This document shows, one piece after another, positions 35,906 to 43,737 of a DNA stretch of 64,000 bases. The position numbers and the translations under genes are program-made. The notes under the pieces are model-generated. The model worked only from the letters and a program-made list of their open reading frames with translations. It had not been told where the DNA came from and made no database searches. The stretch comes from JAHEJE01 sp965216335. GTDB taxonomy: Bacteria > Pseudomonadota > Alphaproteobacteria > Rhizobiales > Aestuariivirgaceae. The stretch covers positions 3,410,001 through 3,474,000 of the forward strand of contig OZ244154.1 of assembly GCA_965216335.1 (NCBI GenBank). Direction: 5' to 3'. Numbering within the stretch: position 1 is the first letter of the stretch; every line of letters starts with the position of its first letter.

Positions 35906-37552
35906 ATGAATAGCCTGAGCGTCTTGAGCCTGCATTGCCGTACGATGGCATTTGCCGGTGTGCTGATTGCGATGTTGTCACTTGCCGCGCCGGCCTTTGC
36001 GGCCAAGAGCGGTCTGGCGCCCGGCCTGGCCGAGACCAAGGACGCCATCGTCGACATCCTGACCAGCCAAGAGCGCCTGCCGGGCCACCTGCAGCGGGTG
36101 CGCAAGACCCTGACCGCCCACTACATCGACAACGATGCCCCGGTCTATTGGGTCGGTACCGGCCGCATGAACCCGTTCTTGCAGCGGCTGCTGCTTGCCG
36201 ATGAGGACGGGCTTAAGCTCGAGGACTACCCCGCCGACTACCTGCTCGCCCTGCGCGACAGCATCGACGCCACCGACCCGCTGTCGGCGGCCTATACCGA
36301 ACTGTCCTTTGCGGCCTATTTCCTGCGTTATGCCGCCGATCTCAAGACCGGCCGTTTCATCCCCTCGAAGATCGATCCCAAGCTGTTCCAACCGCGCCGC
36401 AAGCTTGATCGGATCGCTCTTCTGGAAAAGCTCAACGAGTATCAGGACCCGAACCGCTACCTCTCCAACCTGGAGCCGCACAGCCCGCATTACCGGGCGC
36501 TCAAGACGCTTCTGCGCCAGTACCGCGCCCTGACCGATGCCGGCGGCTGGCAGCCCATCCCGATGGGCAACACGCTCAAGCCCGGCATGTCGGATCCGCG
36601 TGTACCGGCTATTCGCGAGCGTCTCGTCAAATCCGGCGATCTGGTACCGGTCGCCGTTGCCGAGCCTGAGCTCTACGACCCGGCCCTGGCGCTCGCCGTC
36701 GAGCAGTACCAGCGCCGCCACGGCCTCAACGACGAAGCCATCGTCGGCAAGCTGACCCTGACCCAGATGAACGTGCCGGCCACGGAGCGGGTGCGCCAGA
36801 TCATCGTCAACATGGAGCGCTGGCGCTGGATGCCCGAGGACATGGGTCACCGGCACATCATGGTCAACATCGCCGCCTTCGAGCTGCAGCGCGTCAACTC
36901 CGGCTCGGTCATCGAGCGCATTCCCGTCGTCGTCGGCAAGCCCTACCATCAGACGCCGGTGTTCTCAGACCAGATGGAGTATCTCGAGTTCAACCCGACC
37001 TGGACCGTGCCGCGTAGCATCGCCACCAAGGAGATGCTGCCGAAGCTGAAAAAGAACCCCAATGCATTGGGCTCGACCTACGAGCTGCTGGCCGGCGGCG
37101 AGAGCATCCCGTTCTCCGGCGTCGACTTCAACCAGTACACGGGGTCGAGCTTCCCCTACACGATCCGCCAGCGCCCGGGCGAGAAGAATGCCCTCGGGCG
37201 GGTCAAGTTCATGTTCCCCAACAAGCATGCCGTCTACCTGCACGACACGCCCTCGCGCAGCCTGTTCCACAAGAACACCCGCGCCTTCAGCCACGGCTGC
37301 GTACGGGTCTACAAGCCTATAGAGCTGGCCGGGAAGGTGCTGGCCGATGTGCCGAAATGGTCGCCAAAGCGCATCAAGCAGACGCTGGCCTCCGCCAAGA
37401 CCACCCGCGTCAAGCTGCCGGCCAAGATCCCCGTCCACATCATCTACGCCACCGCCTACCGCGGCGAAGGCGGCTCGGTCGAATTCCGGCCCGACATCTA
37501 CGGGCGCGACAAGAAGCTGTACCGGGCACTGTTTGGCAAGCCGACGTCCTGA
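35906..37552 (+). CDS. L,D-transpeptidase (YcbB-like) with peptidoglycan-binding domain
   Basis: 548 residues from MNSLSVLSLHCRTMAFAGVL; GGGGAG precedes ATG 35906, better than a start 20 codons upstream. Signal peptide ends near APAFA. Next are a long N-terminal domain, a peptidoglycan-binding-like segment (LALAVEQYQRRHGLNDEAIVGK, about 270-295) and the YkuD catalytic domain (about 315-490). The latter has HDTPSRSLFHKNTRAFSHGC and catalytic C465. It forms 3-3 cross-links in the periplasm. A standalone gene. Confidence 0.9.
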   Translation: MNSLSVLSLHCRTMAFAGVLIAMLSLAAPAFAAKSGLAPGLAETKDAIVDILTSQERLPGHLQRVRKTLTAHYIDNDAPVYWVGTGRMNPFLQRLLLADEDGLKLEDYPADYLLALRDSIDATDPLSAAYTELSFAAYFLRYAADLKTGRFIPSKIDPKLFQPRRKLDRIALLEKLNEYQDPNRYLSNLEPHSPHYRALKTLLRQYRALTDAGGWQPIPMGNTLKPGMSDPRVPAIRERLVKSGDLVPVAVAEPELYDPALALAVEQYQRRHGLNDEAIVGKLTLTQMNVPATERVRQIIVNMERWRWMPEDMGHRHIMVNIAAFELQRVNSGSVIERIPVVVGKPYHQTPVFSDQMEYLEFNPTWTVPRSIATKEMLPKLKKNPNALGSTYELLAGGESIPFSGVDFNQYTGSSFPYTIRQRPGEKNALGRVKFMFPNKHAVYLHDTPSRSLFHKNTRAFSHGCVRVYKPIELAGKVLADVPKWSPKRIKQTLASAKTTRVKLPAKIPVHIIYATAYRGEGGSVEFRPDIYGRDKKLYRALFGKPTS

Positions 37553-37567
37553 GATGTAAGGCAAGGG

Positions 37568-37599
37568 TTGACACATCTTATGTAAGGCGTTAACTTACA
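37568..37599 (+). promoter_or_regulatory. higBA promoter with autoregulatory inverted repeat
   Basis: TTGACA (37568-37573), 17-bp spacer, TAACTT (37591-37596). Overlapping the spacer and -10 is the perfect inverted repeat TGTAAG gcgttaa CTTACA (37581-37599), placed where HigA-type antitoxins bind to repress their operon. Predicted transcription starts about 37603, at the first codon of the toxin, so the message would be nearly leaderless. Confidence 0.65.
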
Positions 37600-37884
37600 C
37601 GCACGATCGTAAGTTTCCGGCACAAGAGGCTACAGGCTTTTTGGGAGACCGGATCGACCAGAGGCATCAATGCGCAGTGGGCGGGCCGTCTGGAGCGTAT
37701 TCTTGATGCGCTCGACCGCGCAACTCAGCCGGCCGATATGGATATGCCGGGGTTTCGGTTCCATTCACTGATCGGCCGCGACGCCGGCCGCTTCAGCGTG
37801 TCGGTCTCTGGATAACGTAGAGAGTCTTTCGCACATTTGCCTGATGCGGTGGTTCCTTTCACACTGAGTGAGAGGAGCGAGACG

Positions 37885-39156
37885 ATGAGTGATGATACGG
37901 AGACCAAGGCGATGGGTCAGGTGATCCAGATCGACGAGGCGCGGATACGCGATCACCTTGGCGAGATGGTGCGCGGCACGGTTGAAGAAGCCTTGAATGC
38001 GATGCTGGATGCCGAGGCCGACCGGTTGTGCGGGGCTGGCCGGTATGAGCGCAGTGAGGCTCGGACCGACACACGCGCTGGCAGCTACGACCGGTCGCTT
38101 CACACCAAGGCCGGCGCGGTCAAGCTGAAGGTGCCGAAGCTGCGGCGACAAACATTCGAGACGGCGATCATAGAACGCTACCAGCGCCGCGAGAGCAGCG
38201 TCGAGGAAGCTTTGATCGAGATGTATCTGGCGGGTGTTTCGGTGCGCCGGGTCGAAGACATCACCGAGGCGCTGTGGGGCACGCGGGTGAGCCCGTCGAC
38301 GGTGTCGAACCTCAACAAGAAGATCTATGCCAAGATCGAGGAATGGCGCCACAAGCCGATTGAGGGCTCACATCCGTATGTCTTTCTCGATGGTATCGTG
38401 ATGAAGCGCTCATGGGCCGGTGAGGTGCGCAACGTCTCGCTGCTGGTGGCGATTGGCGTGACCTCGGATGGCTATCGCGAGGTTCTGGGCATCTGCGAGG
38501 GGGCCAAGGAGGACAAGTCCGGATGGTCGTCGTTCCTGCGCCATCTGGTGGACCGGGGCCTGAATGGTGTGGAGCTGGTGGTATCAGACGCCTGTCGTGG
38601 CCTGGTGGAGAGCGTTGCCGACTATCTGCCCGAGACCCGGTGGCAGCGCTGCATGGTGCATTTCTATCGCAATGTCTTCAGTCATGTGCCGGCAGGCAAG
38701 ATGCGCCAGGTGAGCCACATGCTGAAGGCCATCCATGCCCAGGAGAACCGGCAGGCGGCCACCGACAAGGCCGAAGCGGTCGCGGCCGAGCTGCGCCGCC
38801 AGCGCATGGGCAAGGCGGCAGAGCTGGTTGAGGACAAGATTGGCGAGACGCTGACCTTCTATGCGTTCCCGGACAGTCACTGGATCAAGTTGCGCACCAA
38901 CAATCCGCTGGAGCGGCTGATGCGCGAGATCAGACGGCGAACCAGGGTGGTCGGGGCTTTCCCGGACGGACAATCCTGTCTCAACCTGGCTGCAGCCAGG
39001 TTGAGACACATTGCTGGAACCCAGTGGTCAACGAGGCGCTACATGAACATGGACCCGCTGACTGCAATCCAAGGAACCGCCGGCATGACAAAAAGTGCGA
39101 AAGACTCTGGTACCACTGGATCAAGTTGCGCACCAACAATCCGCTGGAGCGGCTGA
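37885..39156 (+). CDS. IS256-family (mutator) transposase with altered C-terminal tail
   Basis: 423 residues from MSDDTETKAMGQ (AGAGGAG site before ATG 37885). DDE residues are expected in VFLDGIVMKRSW, VVSDACRGLVE and TNNPLERLMREIRRRTRV, all present. The conserved C-terminus GAFPDGQSCLNLAAARLRHI is present up to RYMNMDPLTA. A 14-bp deletion in the first copy of the duplicated 3' end then shifts frame, replacing the natural tail (MKNQPQGTAVA, readable in the second copy) by about 25 unrelated residues. Activity may survive because only the tail is changed. Confidence 0.85.
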   Translation: MSDDTETKAMGQVIQIDEARIRDHLGEMVRGTVEEALNAMLDAEADRLCGAGRYERSEARTDTRAGSYDRSLHTKAGAVKLKVPKLRRQTFETAIIERYQRRESSVEEALIEMYLAGVSVRRVEDITEALWGTRVSPSTVSNLNKKIYAKIEEWRHKPIEGSHPYVFLDGIVMKRSWAGEVRNVSLLVAIGVTSDGYREVLGICEGAKEDKSGWSSFLRHLVDRGLNGVELVVSDACRGLVESVADYLPETRWQRCMVHFYRNVFSHVPAGKMRQVSHMLKAIHAQENRQAATDKAEAVAAELRRQRMGKAAELVEDKIGETLTFYAFPDSHWIKLRTNNPLERLMREIRRRTRVVGAFPDGQSCLNLAAARLRHIAGTQWSTRRYMNMDPLTAIQGTAGMTKSAKDSGTTGSSCAPTIRWSG

Positions 39157-39360
39157 TGCGCGAGATCAGACGGCGAACCAGGGTGGTCGGGGCTTTCCCG
39201 GACGGACAATCCTGTCTCAACCTGGCTGCAGCCAGGTTGAGACACATTGCTGGAACCCAGTGGTCAACGAGGCGCTACATGAACATGGACCCGCTGACTG
39301 CAATGAAAAACCAACCCCAAGGAACCGCCGTCGCATGACAAAAAGTGCGAAAGACTCTGG
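38878..39360 (+). repeat. tandem duplication of the IS 3' end
   Basis: Copy 1 (38878-39110) and copy 2 (39114-39360) start with CACTGGATCAAGTTGCGC and end AAAAAGTGCGAAAGACTCTG, offset 236 bp. They are almost identical except that copy 1 lacks 14 bp near the transposase stop. Both contain the inner part of the right terminal repeat. It probably arose by unequal recombination or abortive transposition. Confidence 0.9.
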
Positions 39361-39446
39361 ACACTACCGGTCTCTGCCAACTGGCGAATTACATTTGCCT
39401 TCGACGGGCCTGACGCAAGCCACGTCGACCTTGAGGATTACCACTG

Positions 39447-39749
39447 ATGAGCACAAGAAACCCGAACCGCTGCCCGACGCATCCGGGCGCGTTGTTGCGT
39501 GAAGACGTCTTGCCGGCATTGGGCAAGACCAAGACCGAGATTGCCAGAGCCCTCGGCATCTCGCGCCAGACGCTCTACGACATCCTCAACGAACGCCAGC
39601 CCATCACCCCGGAAATGGCCCTGCGTATCGGCAAACTCTGCGGCAACGGCCCCAACCTGTGGCTCGGGATGCAGGCTGCCCATGATCTTTGGGTGGCCGG
39701 GCGGAAGGTGAAGGTGGATGACATTCCGACGTTGGGGGAGGTGGGGTGA
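39447..39749 (+). CDS. higA: HigA-type antitoxin (XRE helix-turn-helix)
   Basis: 100 residues with HTH (KTKTEIARALGISRQTLYDI, about 28-47) and the HigA family pattern HPGALLREDVLP and GNGPNLWLGMQAAHDLW. ATG overlaps the toxin TGA by one base (TGATG). HigA neutralises HigB and represses the operon. The toxin is broken, and the native promoter is now separated from higA by the element, so expression would need read-through or an IS promoter. Confidence 0.9.
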   Translation: MSTRNPNRCPTHPGALLREDVLPALGKTKTEIARALGISRQTLYDILNERQPITPEMALRIGKLCGNGPNLWLGMQAAHDLWVAGRKVKVDDIPTLGEVG

Positions 39750-39774
39750 GACAGCTTTGCCCTCTCATGGTTCA

Positions 39775-40824
39775 TCATGCATCTTGTTCCAGGCCAAACT
39801 CCTGGACTAGGAAGTCAACAGTAGCCTGATCTCTAAGTTTGCAAACGACGTTTTGGTTTGCAAATGCACCTTTGAATCGTTTGGCTTGCCCCGGTTCAAA
39901 GGTTTTGTGCCAGTTGACGCCTACTACATACTCCGCGAGGTCGGGATCGTTGCTGTCATGGTCGAAACCTTTCGCCTCAAGTTGTTGATCGAGAAGTAAG
40001 CCATTTTGAGTCTCGAAGAGACAAGCTGGCGTTTTTTCGGACGTTACAGTCCCATACCCGATATAGCCGTTGCCTTTGTCGTATGCGAATATCTTGTCTC
40101 CGATGGAGAGCTGGTCGAGGCGTTTGGAATAAAAACTGCCACCGCCAGCCGCGACAAAGCCATACCGCTTATAGTCTTCCCAACTGCGGTGTGCATCAAG
40201 GCCGCAATTCACGAAATAATACCCTGTCCAGGGAGGTCGGACCCTTTTTTCTGACCGCTCTACCACTTCATCTTGATCGAGCAAGAAGTCTGTGGTTAGC
40301 CATTCCTGACCATCGGATTCGAACACATTGAAGAACGCGGTATTGATGCTCACCCCGTGCTCTTCCGACAGATACTCGACGATGCGACGGGATGCCGGAT
40401 CAAGTTCGCCTGCCACGATCAACAAAGAATGAGAACCATTCAGCCGCTCGGGTATCCGCTCTCCAAAATGCTCTTGAAATACTGTTGCCAAGCGTTTGGA
40501 TAAAAAATTTTCAGCAATTTCATATACTTGTGGCGTGGAAAGCGTGCGAGCCCAAGATGCGTAATCAAGCACCTGTGCAACAATCTCACGGGCGGTACGA
40601 TTCTTTTTCAACTCAATTACGATTAATCCACCATTTTGATCCAAACCCAGCAGATCAATATAGTTGCTTTGACCGGTGACAACCTGTCGCCCAATAATTA
40701 TTGCGTCGAGTCCTAGAAGGTTGGGGTTTTCAGCGACCCAGTCTTCGATGAATCGCTCTTGCGACAAGGTAGTTGGTCTTGCCTTGTGCAGTTGCCCATC
40801 TTGAATTTTGTACAAACTGGTCAA
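39775..40824 (-). CDS. NucS/DUF91-like PD-(D/E)XK nuclease fused to a PUA/EVE-like domain
   Basis: 349 residues. The N-terminal part (about 20-110) has SNYIDLLGLDQNGGLIVIEL then KKNRTAREIVAQVLDYASW, the D...ExK core of RecB/NucS-type endonucleases. The C-terminal part (about 200-275: GYYFVNCGLDAHRSWEDY...GFVAAGG...SIGDKIFAYDKGNGYIGYG) resembles the small barrel of EVE/ASCH/PUA domains that read modified bases. Codon use and composition are clearly AT-richer than neighbours. It lies 25 bp from higA, tail to tail, in an island with an IS. A modified-DNA restriction or repair role is plausible but unproven. Confidence 0.72.
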   Translation of the reverse strand: MTSLYKIQDGQLHKARPTTLSQERFIEDWVAENPNLLGLDAIIIGRQVVTGQSNYIDLLGLDQNGGLIVIELKKNRTAREIVAQVLDYASWARTLSTPQVYEIAENFLSKRLATVFQEHFGERIPERLNGSHSLLIVAGELDPASRRIVEYLSEEHGVSINTAFFNVFESDGQEWLTTDFLLDQDEVVERSEKRVRPPWTGYYFVNCGLDAHRSWEDYKRYGFVAAGGGSFYSKRLDQLSIGDKIFAYDKGNGYIGYGTVTSEKTPACLFETQNGLLLDQQLEAKGFDHDSNDPDLAEYVVGVNWHKTFEPGQAKRFKGAFANQNVVCKLRDQATVDFLVQEFGLEQDA

Positions 40825-40902
40825 CTCGAATACACCTCCTGCAAGTTGCTTACACCAAACGACGGTGAGATTGAATGCAAGACAAGCAAAGGTTGTTGCG
40901 CT

Positions 40903-42558
40903 TCACCCACCCCGCAACCCGCTTATCGTCGTGAACGCCGACACTGCCTCCAGGCTCGACTTCACCTCCACCACGCACGGCCCCTCGACCGCCAGGGCCT
41001 CGGCGACCTTTGCGGCGACGTCGTCGCCCAGTTCTATGGTCAGCGCGGTGACGCCGAAGGACTTGGCCCAGGCGGTGAAGTCGGGGTTGTGCAATTGGGT
41101 GCCGGAGACCCGGGTCGGGTAGTTCTTTTCCTGGTGCGTGCGGATGGTGCCGTAGGAGGCGTTGTTGGAGATGAATATCTTGGGGGTGGCGCCGTATTGA
41201 ACGGCGGTGGCGATTTCCTGGGCGGTCATCAGCGCGCCGCCGTCGCCGACGACGCAGATCACCGGCCGGCCCGGCTCGGTCAGGCTGGCGGCGACGGCGC
41301 CGGGCACACCGATCCCCATGGCGCCGGCGATGGAGCCGATCATCATGTTGGACGGTTTCAGTTTCCAGTGCCGGTGCACCCAGCTCGACATGTTGCCGGC
41401 ATCGGTGACGACGACAGCATCGCCGGGGGCCTGCCGGGCGAGCTCATGCACCACCTGGCCGAAGTCGACCCCGTCCTCGGGCTCGGGTGAAACGAAGGTG
41501 GTGAAATCGGCGATGAAGCCGTGCACGCTTTGCGCCCAGTCGCGTCGGGCGTCCGTCGCCGTGCCGGGCATCTCGTTGAGCAGCTCAAGGATGCCTGCCG
41601 GGTCGCCGATGATGCCGAGGTCGGTGCGCGTCACCAGGCCGATGGGACCGCCGTCGGGATAGATGTGCACGAACGGCTGGTCCGGCTGCGGCGCCCGCGG
41701 CAGGGTGTAGTTGAGCGAGGCGATGTCGCCGAGCCGCGCCCCGCAGCCGATGACCAGATCGGCCCTGGCCAGCAGCTCCTTGTGGGCGGCCGGGTTGCCA
41801 AACCCGAGATGGCCGGCATAGAGCGGCGAGGCATTGTCGAAGGTGTCCTGGTTCTTCCAGGTGCAGGCGACCGGCACATGATGGTGCGCGGCGAACCGGG
41901 CCAGCGCATCGGCCGCGCGCGGCCCACGCATGAAGGCGCCGGACATCAGCAGCGGCCGTTCGGCCTTCTTGAGCATCTCGTAGATGGCCTCGGCATCGTG
42001 CGGGTCGGCGCCCGGGCGGTGAACCGGGTAGGACGCCGGCATTGCCGTGTCGGTCAGGTCGGACAGCACGTCTTCGGGCAGCGATATCGCCACCGGGCCC
42101 GGTACGCCGGAGGCCGCCAGGTGGAACGCCCGTGCCAGCGTCTCGGCCATCTTGCCGGCATCGAAAACCTCGAACACCCCCTTGGCGATGTCGGCAAAGA
42201 AATGCGAGTAGTCGATTTCCTGAAACGCATGCCGGCCGCGCTCCTGGCGCGACACCTGGCCGATCAGCAGCACCACCGGCACGGCATCCTGCTGAGCCAC
42301 GTGCATGGCGATGGAACCGTTGGTGGCGCCGGGTCCACGGGTCACCGCGTAGACGGCGGGCCTGCGGGTGATCTTGGCTTCCGACAATGCCATGAAGCCG
42401 GCGCCGGACTCGTGCCGGCAGACGATGGTTTCGATCTGCGAAGAGTCGTACAGCGCATCGAGCAGCGCCAGGTAGCTTTCCCCCGGCACGCAGTAAAACC
42501 GTTCGACACCGTGCGCCTCAAGGCCCTGCACGATCAGATCGGCAACTCTCGTTCCCAT
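40903..42558 (-). CDS. thiamine-diphosphate enzyme, acetolactate synthase-like
   Basis: 551 residues in three TPP-enzyme domains. N-terminal pyrimidine domain with FYCVPGESYLALLDAL and catalytic Glu in CRHESGAGFMA; the middle domain (about 190-330); a C-terminal PP domain with VVGDGGALMTAQEIATAVQ and NNASYG (GDG..N motif). No FAD-specific features stand out, and no small regulatory subunit lies nearby, so it is not clearly IlvB. Possible reactions are decarboxylation of a 2-oxo acid or acetolactate formation. It does not look like sulfoacetaldehyde acetyltransferase. Confidence 0.82.
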   Translation of the reverse strand: MGTRVADLIVQGLEAHGVERFYCVPGESYLALLDALYDSSQIETIVCRHESGAGFMALSEAKITRRPAVYAVTRGPGATNGSIAMHVAQQDAVPVVLLIGQVSRQERGRHAFQEIDYSHFFADIAKGVFEVFDAGKMAETLARAFHLAASGVPGPVAISLPEDVLSDLTDTAMPASYPVHRPGADPHDAEAIYEMLKKAERPLLMSGAFMRGPRAADALARFAAHHHVPVACTWKNQDTFDNASPLYAGHLGFGNPAAHKELLARADLVIGCGARLGDIASLNYTLPRAPQPDQPFVHIYPDGGPIGLVTRTDLGIIGDPAGILELLNEMPGTATDARRDWAQSVHGFIADFTTFVSPEPEDGVDFGQVVHELARQAPGDAVVVTDAGNMSSWVHRHWKLKPSNMMIGSIAGAMGIGVPGAVAASLTEPGRPVICVVGDGGALMTAQEIATAVQYGATPKIFISNNASYGTIRTHQEKNYPTRVSGTQLHNPDFTAWAKSFGVTALTIELGDDVAAKVAEALAVEGPCVVEVKSSLEAVSAFTTISGLRGG

Positions 42559-42653
42559 GACACGTTCCCCGTCGAGAATGATGATTCAAGACGGCACCTA
42601 GCCATGTTCGGCTGCGACTTGCAACGGCTGAAAAGGGCTGGAGCGGATCGTTT

Positions 42654-43694
42654 CTAATTGGTTGCCTGACGAGCCCGTGACCGCAGTTGCTCCAGGCGCA
42701 GGATTGCAGCCTCGTAGCCACCGGATGCGGCCTGCTCGTACCAGTGCAGCGCCAGCCGTGGATCCGGCTGCGGACCGATGACGTCCATTCCGCCAAGCAC
42801 TTCCGGATCATAGGTCCGGGCCAGCTGGAAGGCCGATCCGGCATCGCCGAACTGCACGGCCTTCAGGAAGAAGGCACGGGCGCCGGGTATGTCGCCGATC
42901 ATCAGCCGCTCGCCGGCCCGCTGGCGCAGGTCCGGTGCGCGCGGATCGAGCACCTGCCGCTTGACGGCCGGCGCCGGCGCAGCTTTGCGCGTTGTGTTCA
43001 CATTGGCCTTGGGCGCTGTTTCAACCGTGACCGTGCTCGTGGCCGTTGCCGTGGCTGGCGGCTGGGGCAGGGCGGCGGTATAGGTCGCGGTTCCGCTGTC
43101 GATGCGTGCCTGCACCGGCTTTTGCGCTTCTGCCGGGGTGACCGGCTTGATGGTCTGCATCTGGTGCGTTGCGGCCACCGCCGGGCGCGGACCTGCGGCA
43201 TCCTGCAACTGAAGCAGTACGATGCCGAGCCCGACGCCGCACGACACGGTCAGGGCCGCGGCAATCGCCATGGCCCGCCGGCGGTCAGTACGCTGGCCCT
43301 CGCCGTCGTCGAACCACGCCGGCATTTCGAACCTCGGATCGCGCGGGCTTTCGGTAGCCTGCGTGCGCCGCAAAGGCTGGACGCCCCGGCCGGCCTCTGC
43401 GTGGTTCTCGTTGCAGGGCGTATCGTTCCAGAAGAAATGCGGCGTCGGCCGCGGGGCCGGCGCGGGTGGCGTCATCTGGTGCGCTGCCGGCTGGTGTGCC
43501 TGGGGCTGGTGCACCTGCGGACGCTGATGCACTTCCTCCTGGTAAGGGATGCTGTGCTGTCCCGGCTCCAGGGCGCTGTAACCTGTATCGGCATTGTAGC
43601 CGGCGTCGGCGCTGCGGCCGGCAGCCGGCTCATCGTCGGGCCACACGCTTTCCGGGAACGGATGGGCGAACCGTTCTTTCAAAGACTGTCTCAT
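42654..43694 (-). CDS. single-pass membrane protein with Sel1-like repeat region
   Basis: 346 residues. A Pro/His/Gln-rich N-terminal cytoplasmic tail (about 1-135, with VHQRPQVHQPQAHQPAAHQ) precedes one TM helix (about 140-163, AMAIAAALTVSCGVGLGIVL). A low-complexity Thr/Ala/Pro linker follows. The C-terminal about 85 residues hold Sel1/TPR-like helices (GERLMIGDIPGARAFFLKAV, DPRLALHWYEQAASGGYEAA). GGAG precedes ATG 43694. It follows the TAXI-type gene by 43 bp, suggesting co-transcription. No function known. Confidence 0.7.
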   Translation of the reverse strand: MRQSLKERFAHPFPESVWPDDEPAAGRSADAGYNADTGYSALEPGQHSIPYQEEVHQRPQVHQPQAHQPAAHQMTPPAPAPRPTPHFFWNDTPCNENHAEAGRGVQPLRRTQATESPRDPRFEMPAWFDDGEGQRTDRRRAMAIAAALTVSCGVGLGIVLLQLQDAAGPRPAVAATHQMQTIKPVTPAEAQKPVQARIDSGTATYTAALPQPPATATATSTVTVETAPKANVNTTRKAAPAPAVKRQVLDPRAPDLRQRAGERLMIGDIPGARAFFLKAVQFGDAGSAFQLARTYDPEVLGGMDVIGPQPDPRLALHWYEQAASGGYEAAILRLEQLRSRARQATN

Positions 43695-43737
43695 GTCGCC
43701 AACTCCTTGGCTCTGTACACCCCCGGCCCCATTGCTG

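Larger units (their letters stand above)
37811..39368 (+). mobile_element. IS256-family insertion sequence with target-site duplication
   Basis: 1558 bp flanked by direct repeats GGTCTCTG at 37803-37810 and 39369-39376. Terminal inverted repeats: the left end GATAACGTAGAGAGTCTTTC and the inverted right end GGTAGTGTCCAGAGTCTTTC continue identically through GCAC, giving 19 of 24 matches. It carries one mutator-type transposase gene. An internal duplication of about 236 bp near the 3' end explains why it is longer than the usual 1.3 kb. Ends and duplication are intact, so insertion is probably recent. Confidence 0.92.
37603..39447 (+). pseudogene. higB: HigB-type toxin gene, split by an IS256-family insertion
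   Basis: The 5' part (37603-37810) reads TIVSFRHKRLQAFWETGSTR then GINAQWAGRLERILDALDR...GRFSVSVS. Removing the element and one copy of the 8-bp duplication restores the frame into ANWRITFAFDGPDASHVDL and EDYH-stop (TGA 39445-39447). Together this is a complete RelE/HigB toxin of about 93 residues. The expected ATG is ACG (37603), so the start codon also looks lost or unusual. The last base of TGA starts the higA ATG. The toxin is inactive unless the element excises precisely. Confidence 0.88.

Noticed and set aside
40903..42558. TPP enzyme considered as sulfoacetaldehyde acetyltransferase (Xsc)
   Set aside because: N-terminal motifs (FYCVPGESYLALLDAL) and length do not match what I know of Xsc; called only as acetolactate synthase-like.
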